Shown one piece after another: positions 46,261-55,454 of a stretch of 64,000 nucleotides of DNA. Numbering within the stretch: position 1 is the stretch's first letter; every line of letters begins with the position of its first letter. The DNA is from Eubacteriales bacterium (GTDB taxonomy: Bacteria; Bacillota; Clostridia; Lachnospirales; Lachnospiraceae), in contig JAUNSC010000006.1 in assembly GCA_030539395.1 (NCBI GenBank), positions 49,069 to 113,068 on the forward strand, read 5' to 3'. Made by a program: the position numbers and the translations under genes. The notes beneath the pieces are model-generated. The model ran no database searches. It saw only the letters and a list, made by a program, of their open reading frames with translations, and was not told the DNA's origin.

Positions 46261-47463
46261 ATGAAATATATAGTGGTATTAGGTGATGGAATGGCAGATG
46301 AGCCGATCGCATCTCTGGGAGGAAAGACGCCTCTGGAATATGCTAAGACACCAGTTATGGACAGGTTGTCAAAGCTTTCGGAAATCGGTCTGTTACATAC
46401 CATTCCGAAGGGAATGAAACCCGGAAGTGATACGGCGAATCTTTCTGTGCTTGGTTATGATCCGGCAGTATATTATTCCGGCAGATCACCCCTTGAAGCG
46501 CTCAGTATAGGAGTACCTGTGAAAGATTCAGATGTGGCTTTGCGCTGTAATCTTGTGACATTGTCAGAAGATGAGCCGTATGAGAAAAAAATCATGATCG
46601 ATCACAGTTCCGGAGAAATATCTACCGGGGATGCAGCTGTTCTTCTGGAAGCAGTAAAAACAGGACTTCAAAAAGAAGGTTATCACTTTTATGCAGGCAC
46701 AAGCTACCGCCATTGTCTGATCTGGGAAAATGGCCGTGTAGTGCCGCTTTCCCAGCCCCATGATATACTGACGCAGTGCATTGAAAAATATTTGCCGGAA
46801 GATGAAGTTTTGAGAGAAATGCAAAAGCGCAGTTATGAAATTCTGGCAGATCATCCGATTAATATAGAGCGAAAGAAAAACGGACTGAATCCTGCAAACA
46901 GCTGCTGGTTCTGGGGTGCAGGCACGAAACCGGCCCTCTCCTCATTTGAGGAGAAGAATCACAAAAAGGGTGTGATGATTTCTGCTGTAGATCTTTTGAA
47001 AGGAATTGCAGTAGGGGCGGGAATGAAGAATATTCATGTGGATGACGCCAACGGAGGTTTACATACAAATTATGAGGGAAAAGCCCAGGCTGCTGTAGAT
47101 GCCCTTTTAAAAGATGGTTATGACTTTGCATATATTCATGTGGAGGCTCCGGATGAGATGGGTCATCAGGGAAGCGTGGAAAGGAAAGTACAGTCAATCG
47201 AATACCTTGATGAAAGAGTGATCAGGATTGTTGCAGATCAGATGGATGCTTCGGGTGAAGAGTATCGTTTGCTGGTTCTTCCGGATCACCCCACACCGAT
47301 CCGCGTCCGGACTCATACAGCAGATCCGGTGCCGTATCTGCTGTATGACAGTACAGACGTGAAACAAAGGGACTGGAGATATTGCGAGCGGGATGCGAAG
47401 ATGAGCGGAAATTATATTGCCGAAGGGCATAAAATGATGGATTATTTGTTTCAAAAGCAGTAA
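46261..47463 (+). CDS. Cofactor-independent phosphoglycerate mutase family; proposed homoserine kinase
   Basis: 400 residues in the alkaline-phosphatase-like metalloenzyme superfamily. The N-terminal VVLGDGMADEP binds metal, PGSDTANLSVLGYD has the nucleophile serine, and VEAPDEMGHQG and LPDHPTPI are metal sites. Annotated as apgM-type, but a subgroup is proposed as an unusual homoserine kinase. The position directly after hom supports that role, since no thrB of the usual type is in the window. Choice between glycolysis and threonine synthesis is inferred from context. Confidence 0.8.
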   Translation: MKYIVVLGDGMADEPIASLGGKTPLEYAKTPVMDRLSKLSEIGLLHTIPKGMKPGSDTANLSVLGYDPAVYYSGRSPLEALSIGVPVKDSDVALRCNLVTLSEDEPYEKKIMIDHSSGEISTGDAAVLLEAVKTGLQKEGYHFYAGTSYRHCLIWENGRVVPLSQPHDILTQCIEKYLPEDEVLREMQKRSYEILADHPINIERKKNGLNPANSCWFWGAGTKPALSSFEEKNHKKGVMISAVDLLKGIAVGAGMKNIHVDDANGGLHTNYEGKAQAAVDALLKDGYDFAYIHVEAPDEMGHQGSVERKVQSIEYLDERVIRIVADQMDASGEEYRLLVLPDHPTPIRVRTHTADPVPYLLYDSTDVKQRDWRYCERDAKMSGNYIAEGHKMMDYLFQKQ

Positions 47464-47483
47464 TACGGGAGAGGTTATTTTAG

Positions 47484-49634
47484 ATGGATATTATAAAGAG
47501 ACTGGCATCAGAACTTGGTGTGGCCGTATGGCAGGTAGAAGCTGCGGTTAAATTGATTGATGAGGGAAATACGATCCCGTTTATTGCCAGATACCGTAAA
47601 GAGGTCACAGGTTCTCTGAATGATGAACAGCTTAGAAATCTTTTTGAGAGATTGACTTATCTCAGAAATCTGGAGGAAAAGAAGCAGCAGGTTTTGTCCG
47701 GCATTGAAGAACAGGGAAAACTTACGGAAGAACTGAAAAAGCAGATTCTTGCGGCCCAAACACTGGTAGTAGTGGATGATCTGTACCGTCCATATCGTCC
47801 AAAGCGGCGTACAAGAGCTACTATTGCGAAGGAAAAGGGGCTGGAAGGCCTTGCTGACATTATTTTGCTTCAGCGCACAAATAGAACTCTTGAACAGGAG
47901 GCAGGTGCGTTTATTGATCCGGAAAAAGGGGTATCATCAGCAGAAGAGGCTATTCAGGGAGCAATGGATATCATTGCCGAGAATATTTCTGATGAGGCTG
48001 ACTATCGTATCCGCATTCGTGAGATGACGGAAAAAGAAGGCATGGTGGTTTCTGCAGCAAAAGATGAAAAGACGGAATCTGTCTATGAGATGTATTATCA
48101 GTTCGCAGAGCCGGTATCTAAAATTGCGGGACACCGGATTCTTGCGGTCAACCGCGGTGAAAAAGAGAAGATTCTGACTGTTAAAATTGAAGCACCGGAA
48201 GAAAAAATCCTCCGATATCTGGAGAAAAAAGTAGTCACCAGAGAAAATCCGGCAACAACACCGGTGCTGCGGGCGGCTGTAGCAGACAGTTATCAGAGAC
48301 TGATCGCACCGGCAATTGAGCGTGAAGTGAGAAGCGCATTGACGGAAAAAGCAGAAGATGGCGCAATCCGTGTGTTTGGAAAAAATCTGGAACAGCTTTT
48401 AATGCAGCCGCCTGTCGCAGGACGTGTAGTTCTGGGATGGGATCCGGCATTTCGAACAGGCTGTAAACTTGCGGTGGTAGACGCGACGGGAAAAGTATTG
48501 GATACTACAGTAATTTATCCCACTGCACCTACGAATGAACAGAAGATCCGTGCCGCAAAAGATACACTGAAACGTTTGATAAGCAAATATCAGATTTCTT
48601 TGATTTCCCTGGGAAATGGTACGGCATCCAGAGAATCGGAACAGATTATTGTAGATTTATTAAAAGAGATACCTGTACCGGTGCAGTATGTGATTACAAA
48701 CGAAGCGGGAGCATCTGTATATTCGGCCAGCAAACTGGCTACAGAAGAATTTCCCGGATTTGATGTGGGACAGAGAAGTGCAGCATCCATTGCAAGACGT
48801 GTCCAGGATCCTCTGGCAGAGCTGGTAAAGATTGATCCTAAATCCATCGGTGTAGGGCAATATCAGCATGATATGAATCAGAAAAAGCTGGGTGAGACTC
48901 TGGGAGGCGTGGTAGAAGACTGTGTAAATAAAGTTGGTGTTGATTTAAATACCGCTTCAGCTTCTCTTCTTGAGTATATATCCGGTATCAGTAAGGCGAT
49001 TTCGAAAAATATTGTCTCTTATCGCGAGGAAAATGGCCGTTTCACAGACCGCAGACAGCTTTTAAAAGTGGCAAAGCTTGGACCGAAGGCATATGAGCAG
49101 TGCGCAGGATTTATGAGAATTTCAGGCGGTAAAAATCCGCTGGATGCCACCAGCGTGCACCCGGAAAGCTACGATGCAGCAGAGAAACTTCTGAAAAAGC
49201 TGGGGTTTGTTCCTGAAGATATTGCGGCCGGCAGACTTCAGGGCGTTTCAAAGAAAATAAAGGATTACAAGGCGCTTTCCCGGGAACTTGAAGTAGGAGA
49301 GCCTACTCTTAGAGATATTGTAAAGGAATTGGAAAAGCCCGGACGTGACCCCAGGGATGAGATGCCCAAACCCATCCTCCGTACAGACGTACTTGACATG
49401 AAAGACTTAAAACCTGGTATGATTTTAAAGGGAACAGTCCGGAATGTTATTGATTTCGGCGCGTTTGTGGATATCGGCGTTCATCAGGACGGACTTGTGC
49501 ATATTTCACAGATAACCGACAAAAAGTTTATTAAGCATCCTTTGGAAGCGGTAAGTGTCGGTGACATTGTGGAAGTGAAAGTTATGAGTGTTGATCCGGC
49601 GAAAAAGAGAATCCAGCTGACAATGAAAATATAA
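47484..49634 (+). CDS. tex: RNA-binding transcription accessory protein Tex
   Basis: 716 residues. Tex N-terminal helical domain, YqgF/RNase H-like core (VVLGWDPAFRTGCKLAVVD at about 313), helix-hairpin-helix repeats, and a C-terminal S1 RNA-binding domain (about 645-715, LKPGMILKGTVRNVIDFGAF). It is thought to act in transcription or RNA handling; its exact role is not settled. 20 bp after the preceding gene, so it is likely the end of the long unit that starts at 41384. Confidence 0.95.
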   Translation: MDIIKRLASELGVAVWQVEAAVKLIDEGNTIPFIARYRKEVTGSLNDEQLRNLFERLTYLRNLEEKKQQVLSGIEEQGKLTEELKKQILAAQTLVVVDDLYRPYRPKRRTRATIAKEKGLEGLADIILLQRTNRTLEQEAGAFIDPEKGVSSAEEAIQGAMDIIAENISDEADYRIRIREMTEKEGMVVSAAKDEKTESVYEMYYQFAEPVSKIAGHRILAVNRGEKEKILTVKIEAPEEKILRYLEKKVVTRENPATTPVLRAAVADSYQRLIAPAIEREVRSALTEKAEDGAIRVFGKNLEQLLMQPPVAGRVVLGWDPAFRTGCKLAVVDATGKVLDTTVIYPTAPTNEQKIRAAKDTLKRLISKYQISLISLGNGTASRESEQIIVDLLKEIPVPVQYVITNEAGASVYSASKLATEEFPGFDVGQRSAASIARRVQDPLAELVKIDPKSIGVGQYQHDMNQKKLGETLGGVVEDCVNKVGVDLNTASASLLEYISGISKAISKNIVSYREENGRFTDRRQLLKVAKLGPKAYEQCAGFMRISGGKNPLDATSVHPESYDAAEKLLKKLGFVPEDIAAGRLQGVSKKIKDYKALSRELEVGEPTLRDIVKELEKPGRDPRDEMPKPILRTDVLDMKDLKPGMILKGTVRNVIDFGAFVDIGVHQDGLVHISQITDKKFIKHPLEAVSVGDIVEVKVMSVDPAKKRIQLTMKI

Positions 49635-49688
49635 AGATGCATCTTCACATACTGCTGCTGCGGTATGCAAAGGGGATGCTTTGTAAAG

Positions 49689-49714
49689 ATACTCCTGTCA
49701 CCGGGAGTATTTTT
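49689..49714 (+). terminator. Intrinsic terminator after tex
   Basis: ATACTCCTG (49689-49697) pairs with CGGGAGTAT (49702-49710) with one G-U pair and loop TCAC, then five T. It separates the long operon from the two-component system. Confidence 0.8.
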
Positions 49715-49733
49715 ATTTGAGCCTGCATTTTTC

Positions 49734-49762
49734 AGGCAGATTTCAGCTTCCCGTGTTATAAT
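49734..49762 (+). promoter_or_regulatory. Promoter of the two-component operon
   Basis: An extended -10, TG-T-TATAAT (49754-49762), and, 23 bp before its hexamer, AGGCAG followed by ATTTCAG. That block resembles AGGTAC-ATTTCAG at the same distance in the promoter at 51838, so the regulator may control its own gene. An ordinary -35 is missing. Confidence 0.55.
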
Positions 49763-49802
49763 CATAAAAACTGTAGATCAGGCAGAAGAAGGAGTAAGGT
49801 TT

Positions 49803-50480
49803 ATGCGTGTATTAATCGCAGAGGATGAAGTGGAAATTGCAAAAGCACTGAAAATTTTGCTGGAGAAAAATAAGTTTTCTGTGGATATTGTTCATAGTGG
49901 AAATGATGCATGGGATTATATTCAGCAGATAGAGTATAATGTGATCGTGCTGGATATCATGATGCCTGGACTGGATGGTCTGGAAGTACTTCGGAGAATA
50001 AGAGCGCAAAAAATGGCCGTTCCGGTTCTGCTGCTTACTGCAAAGGCCGAAATTGAAGACAGGGTAACAGGTTTGAATGCCGGCGCAGATGATTATCTGC
50101 CGAAACCATTCGCATCCAGCGAGCTGATTGCCAGAGTAAAGGCATTGTCCAGACGCAGTATGAATTATTCCGGCAATGTACTGACAGTTGGAAATGTCAG
50201 TCTGGACTGTAATTGTTATGAATTATCGGCTGGAAATCGGACAGTCCGGCTTAATAACAAAGAATACCAGGTAATGGAACTGTTTATGAATCATCCAAGA
50301 CATGTATTTTCAACAGAGCATCTGATGGAAAAGATATGGGGAGCAAATAGTGATGCGGGTATGGATGTAGTCTGGACTTATATCGGTTTCCTGAGAAAAA
50401 AATTGAGGGAACTTGATGCAGATGTGGAAATACGGACAGTGAGAGGAGCCGGGTATTCGTTGGAGGAAAATGTATGTTAA
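49803..50480 (+). CDS. OmpR/PhoB-family response regulator
   Basis: 225 residues. Receiver domain with acidic pair E7/D8, phospho-acceptor D51 (VLDIMMPGLDG), threonine at LLTAK and lysine K101 in PKPF; then a winged-helix Trans_reg_C domain (about 128-222, VRLNNKEYQVMELFMNHP). ATG 49803 is 8 nt after AAGGAG; the frame from 49665 crosses the terminator and promoter. Its stop overlaps the kinase start by 7 bp. Likely the activator of the ABC operons downstream. Confidence 0.95.
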   Translation: MRVLIAEDEVEIAKALKILLEKNKFSVDIVHSGNDAWDYIQQIEYNVIVLDIMMPGLDGLEVLRRIRAQKMAVPVLLLTAKAEIEDRVTGLNAGADDYLPKPFASSELIARVKALSRRSMNYSGNVLTVGNVSLDCNCYELSAGNRTVRLNNKEYQVMELFMNHPRHVFSTEHLMEKIWGANSDAGMDVVWTYIGFLRKKLRELDADVEIRTVRGAGYSLEENVC

Positions 50481-51703
50481 GGAAAATGCAGTGGCGTTTT
50501 ATCTGGGCGGCAATGACTGCTTTTTTTACCGTAATGATGGTTTTGGCTGTTATTATCAATATTGGAAATTTTCATGTAACAACAAGGCGTCAGGATCAGA
50601 TCATAGAAGGGATTTTCCGGTATGAGCAAAGCGAAGAAAAGGCAGTGCCGGATGAACCGCAGTTCCCGGATTTTGAGTACCCGGGAATGCAGCAGCCGGA
50701 ATTTGAATATACCACGCGATTTTTTATTGTCCGGTGTGATCTGAACGGAAATGTAAAAGATGTCTCAAAAGATTTTATTGCATCCATTACGGAGGAAAAG
50801 GCCGGAGAATATGCGGAAACACTCCTTGGAGAAGGCAGAATATCCGGATATTACAATCATTACAGATATCATGCTTATGAAACGGATACAGAAAAAATCG
50901 TGATATTTCTGAATTCGGATGCCGAATATCAGTTCATGAGGACTTTGCTGATTATTTCCGGAATGGTAGCAGCAAGCAGTCTTATGATTGTATTCTTTCT
51001 GATTTTTCTATTATCAAGAAAAGCAATTTCTCCCTACGCCAGGAATATTGAAAGACAAAAACGATTTATTACAGATGCCGGACATGAAATAAAGACACCG
51101 CTTACCTCTATTGCCACCAGCGCTGATGTTTTGGCGATGATCCATGGGGAGGATGAGTGGACAGAAAATATCCGGAAGCAGACGGGGCGGCTTACAAAAC
51201 TGGTGGGAGACCTGATTACACTGTCGAGACTGGATGAGGAAATGCCCTTTCCGGAAAAAGAGGAATTTTCTCTCAGTGATGCGGCATGGGAGAGCGCGCA
51301 GCCTTTTGCTGCACTTGCAGATGTTCAGGGAAAACAGTATATCCAGAATATTGCGGAAGGATTAAAACTGTATGGTGACCGGCCATCTGTACAGCAGATG
51401 ATCTCCATTCTTCTGGATAATGCCGTGAAATATTCAGATGAAAAAGGTGAAATCCGATTTGATGTTTATGAGAAGCATGGGAAACGATATATCGAAGTGT
51501 TTAATACATGCCAAATAGAGGATGTATCAGATATCAGTCATTTATTTGACCGTTTTTACCGTCCTGATTCTTCCAGATCAAGAAATACAGGAGGAACAGG
51601 GATCGGGCTTTCTATTGCGCAGGCAGTTGCAGAGGCCCATGGAGGAAGGATTTATGCAGAGAGCGCTGATGGAAGATGGATCCGGTTTAAGGCAATGCTG
51701 TAA
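50474..51703 (+). CDS. Sensor histidine kinase
   Basis: 409 residues. Membrane segments at about 10-32 and 155-180 flank an outside sensor region of about 120 residues rich in acidic and aromatic residues, with no recognised domain. The H-box FITDAGHEIKTPLTS holds H204; the N-box ILLDNAVKYSDEKG and the G-box GGTGIGLSIAQAVAEAHGG complete the kinase. It partners the response regulator and lies 224 bp before the first ABC operon. The short sensor gives no clue to its signal. Confidence 0.93.
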   Translation: MLRKMQWRFIWAAMTAFFTVMMVLAVIINIGNFHVTTRRQDQIIEGIFRYEQSEEKAVPDEPQFPDFEYPGMQQPEFEYTTRFFIVRCDLNGNVKDVSKDFIASITEEKAGEYAETLLGEGRISGYYNHYRYHAYETDTEKIVIFLNSDAEYQFMRTLLIISGMVAASSLMIVFFLIFLLSRKAISPYARNIERQKRFITDAGHEIKTPLTSIATSADVLAMIHGEDEWTENIRKQTGRLTKLVGDLITLSRLDEEMPFPEKEEFSLSDAAWESAQPFAALADVQGKQYIQNIAEGLKLYGDRPSVQQMISILLDNAVKYSDEKGEIRFDVYEKHGKRYIEVFNTCQIEDVSDISHLFDRFYRPDSSRSRNTGGTGIGLSIAQAVAEAHGGRIYAESADGRWIRFKAML

Positions 51704-51717
51704 ATTATAAAGAAGTA

Positions 51718-51751
51718 ACACCCTGGATTAGATTTTATCCGGGGTGTTTTT
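51718..51751 (+). terminator. Intrinsic terminator after the histidine kinase
   Basis: An 11-bp stem ACACCCTGGAT / ATCCGGGGTGT with one T-G pair, loop TAGATTTT, then five T. Confidence 0.9.
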
Positions 51752-51837
51752 GTGCAGCAGGGAATTCTTTGAATTTCCATTGCATAAAAAGTTCTCCATC
51801 GGCCATCAACATCTGCATATGGCGAATTCGCAAAACG

Positions 51838-51881
51838 TTCACATTATTTTTTAGGTACATTTCAGGATATGATCATACAAT
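51838..51881 (+). promoter_or_regulatory. Candidate regulated promoter of the first ABC operon
   Basis: TTCACA (51838-51843), 9 bp, AGGTAC (51853-51858) at the -35 position, 17 bp, TACAAT (51876-51881). There is no consensus -35, which suggests an activator. The same order and spacing is seen at 56467-56510. The start codon is at 51928. Confidence 0.6.
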
Positions 51882-51927
51882 ATACAGGCACATTCATCGA
51901 AAATGAATCACTGATTGGAGGAACTGT

Positions 51928-52986
51928 ATGATTGAGGTAAAAAATCTGACGAAAAAATATGGCTCAAATACAGCCGTAAGCGATTTGTCTTTTACGGTGG
52001 AAAAGGGACAGATTTATGGTTTTTTGGGTCCGAATGGGGCTGGAAAATCTACAACAATGAATATTATGACAGGATATATTGCTCCCACATCCGGACAGGT
52101 ATTGATTAATGGTCATGATATTGTAGAGGATGGACAGGCGGCGAGGAAATGTATCGGGTATCTGCCGGAGATTCCACCGGTCTATCCGGAAATGACAGTG
52201 GAAGAGTATTTAACATTTGCGGCAGGACTAAAGAAAATTCAGGAGAAAGAGATGGACCGGATGATTGCAGAAGCCATGGATATGACCGGAATCCTGGAAG
52301 TGAAGAAACGTCTTATCCGCAATCTTTCAAAGGGCTTCCGTCAAAGGGTGGGACTTGCACAGGCGATTTTGGGCTATCCGGACATTATTATTCTTGACGA
52401 ACCTATGGTGGGGCTTGATCCCAAGCAGATTATTGAAATCCGTGAGCTGATCAAAGAATTAAGCAAACGGCATACGGTGATTTTGAGTTCCCACATTCTT
52501 TCAGAAGTCAGTGCCATCTGCGATCATATTATGATTATTGCCCATGGAAAGCTGGTGGCCAGCGATACGCCGGAGAATCTGACTGGCCTGATGAAAGGAT
52601 CATCTTCTTTGGAATTGACGCTAGAAGGCCATAAGGAAGAAATCCGCCTTGCCATGAGAGAAATAAGCCGGATCAGTGAATATATGATAAAAGAGTCTGT
52701 AGATGAGAATGCAGTGGATATAGAGCTCAGAACAAAGGATGGGGAAGATATCCGCAGAGAGATTTTCTTTTTGTGTGCCCAAAGACGTATTCCGATTCTT
52801 CGCATGCAGCGCACCCATGTGTCTTTGGAAGATATTTTCCTGGAATTGACAGAAGAGGATGAGGCAGAAAAATCGGATCAGGAAGATAAGAAAAAACATT
52901 TGAATTTATTCCGAAAGAAAGAAAAAAATGCAGCAGTCCTGGCAGATAGGGTGAAGGAGGGCAAAAATAATGACAGCAGTTTATAA
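51928..52986 (+). CDS. ABC transporter ATP-binding protein (GldA-like)
   Basis: 352 residues. Walker A GFLGPNGAGKSTTMN, signature LSKGFRQRVGLAQA and Walker B IIILDEPMVGLDP are complete. A lysine-rich C-terminal tail (about 305-352, KKKHLNLFRKKEKN) is longer than normal. It overlaps the permease start by 17 bp and pairs with the Gld-type permease, forming a class seen in gliding-type and unknown-substrate exporters. GGAGG precedes the ATG. Confidence 0.9.
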   Translation: MIEVKNLTKKYGSNTAVSDLSFTVEKGQIYGFLGPNGAGKSTTMNIMTGYIAPTSGQVLINGHDIVEDGQAARKCIGYLPEIPPVYPEMTVEEYLTFAAGLKKIQEKEMDRMIAEAMDMTGILEVKKRLIRNLSKGFRQRVGLAQAILGYPDIIILDEPMVGLDPKQIIEIRELIKELSKRHTVILSSHILSEVSAICDHIMIIAHGKLVASDTPENLTGLMKGSSSLELTLEGHKEEIRLAMREISRISEYMIKESVDENAVDIELRTKDGEDIRREIFFLCAQRRIPILRMQRTHVSLEDIFLELTEEDEAEKSDQEDKKKHLNLFRKKEKNAAVLADRVKEGKNNDSSL

Positions 52987-55435
52987 AAAAGAAGTAAAAG
53001 GTTTTCTCACCTCCATGACAGGGTATGTATTTATTGCATTTTTACTGGCACTTACAGGCATTTACTTTACCGCATATCATCTGCAGGCCATGTATCCTAA
53101 ATTTGCATATACATTGCAGGCAGTGTTATTTATATTTTTGATTTTGGTTCCTGTTCTAACCATGCGTATTCTGGCAGAAGAACGCAGACAGAAAACGGAC
53201 CAGCTTTTGCTCACTTCTCCGGTATCTGTGACTGGGATTGTGGCAGGAAAGTTTCTGGCGCTGGTCAGTGTGTTTGCCATACCGGTATTGATTCTGGCTG
53301 TGTATCCGCTGATCTTGTCACAGTTTGGAAGCATTGCTTATCTGGAAAGTTACAGCGCGCTGTTTGGATTTTTTCTGCTTGGAGTATCTTATTTGGCAAT
53401 TGGTCTGTTTCTTTCATCTGTGACAGAGAGTCAGGTCATTGCGGCGGTACTTACTTTTTTTACTTTATTTGTCAGCTACATGATGGAAGGAATTTCCTCT
53501 CTTTTTCCGGATACGGCCTCCGGTTCCTTCTTTACGATGGCCGCTTTGGCAGCTGCATTGGCATTTGTAATACATCATATGCTTGGGAAAACGGTGATCA
53601 CCGCCGCAGCTGCCGCTGTTATGGAGGGCATTCTGGCAGCAGTTTATATTATAAAGCCGGCAGTTTATGAGGGACTGATTCAGAATATACTGGAAATCTT
53701 TAATGTAACGGCCCATTTCGAAGAATTTGCAGGAGGCATGTTTGATATTGCAGGAGTTATTTATTATTTGTCTGTCACTGCATTATTTCTGTTCCTGACA
53801 GTGGAATCCATCCAGAAAAGACGATGGGGAGCGGGAGTTGGCCGGTTAAAGAACGGTTCTTATAGTATGGCAATGACAGCTATTGTTATAGCGGCATCGG
53901 TCGCTGTGAATCTGATAGCATCAGAATTGCCGTCCGGTTATATGCAGATCGATGTGACAGATCAGAAATTGTCGGTTCTGACGGATCAGACAAAAGAAAT
54001 GGCAGCAAAGCTTACGGAAGATGTGACTCTTTATTATATTGTACAGGACAGCAACAGGGACACAAATGTATCACGTCTGCTTGAGCGTTACAATGATTTG
54101 TCTTCTCATATTAAAGTAGAAGAGAAGGATCCGGTCAGATATCCGAATTTTACTTCTCAGTATACATCAGAGGGACTGACTGAAAACAGTGTTATTGTTA
54201 CCTGCGGTGAACTGAGCAGAGTTGTGGATTATAATGATATGTATGAGTATGAAATGGATTATACGTATTATTCGTACACAACTTCCGGTTTTGATGCAGA
54301 AGGACAGATTACCAGTGCCATAGCAGCGGTAAGTTCTGATAATCTTCCCAAAATATATACTTTGACGGGACATGGCGAACAGACACTGGATACAAATATG
54401 ACATCAGCAATTGAAAAAGAAAATATTACCACGGAAGAGTTAAATCTGATCAGTGCAGAGCGGGTGCCTGAGGATGCGGATGGCCTGTTAATTCTTTCTC
54501 CGGCTTCTGACTTGACCCAGGCCGAGAGTAATAAAATCAGGGCTTATCTGATGACGGGAGGCAGCGCTGTTATTATTCTGGACTATACCAATGTGGAAAT
54601 GCCCAATCTGGAGTCCATTCTGGAGTATTATGGAATGAACACAGCAGAGGGTGTTGTAATGGAAGGTGATCCGCAGAATTATGTACAGATCCCGTACTAT
54701 CTTGTGCCGGTCATAAATAATACAGAGGTTTCTGCGGATATGGCAGATGGAAATGGCTATGTAATTATGGCAGGAGCCCGGGGACTGACCGTTTCTGACG
54801 ATATCAGAGAGGAAACAGCAGTGTCGGAAGTATTGTCTACATCCTCCAGTGCTTACTCAAAAACGGATGTGGAGAATATGACTGCCTATGAAAAAGAATC
54901 AGGTGATATTGATGGCCCATTTGCTCTTGGTATGCTTGCATCGGAAGAGATAGAATTGACGGAAGAAGTGAAACAGGAGGCAGAGGCGCTTCTGGAAGAA
55001 AATGATGTTTCAGCCCGGGGACTTGCGCAGACATTGGAACTGGCAGAGGAAGAAACGGAAGCAGAATCTGAGATACAGGAGAAAGAAACGGAGACAGAAC
55101 CTGAGACAGCAGAGGAGCTGGCAGCGGATGAGACGGAAAATGAAAGTACAGACACAGTTACAACAAAGCTGGCGGTTTATACATCGTCTGCAATTGTGGA
55201 TTCTTCCATGAGCCAGATGGTATCCGGCGGTAATCAGAAGCTGTTTACGAATACCTTAAGCTGGATGTGTGGACAGGAAACAAGTGTTTCTGTTCCGGTT
55301 AAGAGCATGTCAACCGAGTACCTTACGCTCACAGCTGCCAGCAGTAACTTCTGGAGTGTTATTGTGGTTGGAATTATTCCGGGAGCATTTCTCCTGTATG
55401 GATTTTGTATCTGGCTGAGGCGGAGGAAACAGTAG
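52970..55435 (+). CDS. ABC-2 permease fused to a GldG-like extracytoplasmic domain
   Basis: 821 residues. Six or so membrane helices in the first 290 residues are an ABC-2 permease (GldF-like, RILAEERRQKTDQLLLTSP). A linker helix (about 305-322) leads to an outside domain (about 330-600) of the GldG type with IYTLTGHGEQTL and LILSPASDLTQAE. Residues about 670-720 are a Glu/Thr-rich low-complexity stretch, and one last membrane helix (about 793-815) closes the protein. In Bacteroidetes the two parts are separate genes. Confidence 0.88.
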   Translation: MTAVYKKEVKGFLTSMTGYVFIAFLLALTGIYFTAYHLQAMYPKFAYTLQAVLFIFLILVPVLTMRILAEERRQKTDQLLLTSPVSVTGIVAGKFLALVSVFAIPVLILAVYPLILSQFGSIAYLESYSALFGFFLLGVSYLAIGLFLSSVTESQVIAAVLTFFTLFVSYMMEGISSLFPDTASGSFFTMAALAAALAFVIHHMLGKTVITAAAAAVMEGILAAVYIIKPAVYEGLIQNILEIFNVTAHFEEFAGGMFDIAGVIYYLSVTALFLFLTVESIQKRRWGAGVGRLKNGSYSMAMTAIVIAASVAVNLIASELPSGYMQIDVTDQKLSVLTDQTKEMAAKLTEDVTLYYIVQDSNRDTNVSRLLERYNDLSSHIKVEEKDPVRYPNFTSQYTSEGLTENSVIVTCGELSRVVDYNDMYEYEMDYTYYSYTTSGFDAEGQITSAIAAVSSDNLPKIYTLTGHGEQTLDTNMTSAIEKENITTEELNLISAERVPEDADGLLILSPASDLTQAESNKIRAYLMTGGSAVIILDYTNVEMPNLESILEYYGMNTAEGVVMEGDPQNYVQIPYYLVPVINNTEVSADMADGNGYVIMAGARGLTVSDDIREETAVSEVLSTSSSAYSKTDVENMTAYEKESGDIDGPFALGMLASEEIELTEEVKQEAEALLEENDVSARGLAQTLELAEEETEAESEIQEKETETEPETAEELAADETENESTDTVTTKLAVYTSSAIVDSSMSQMVSGGNQKLFTNTLSWMCGQETSVSVPVKSMSTEYLTLTAASSNFWSVIVVGIIPGAFLLYGFCIWLRRRKQ

Positions 55436-55454
55436 ACCTGGAGGTGATATTAAA

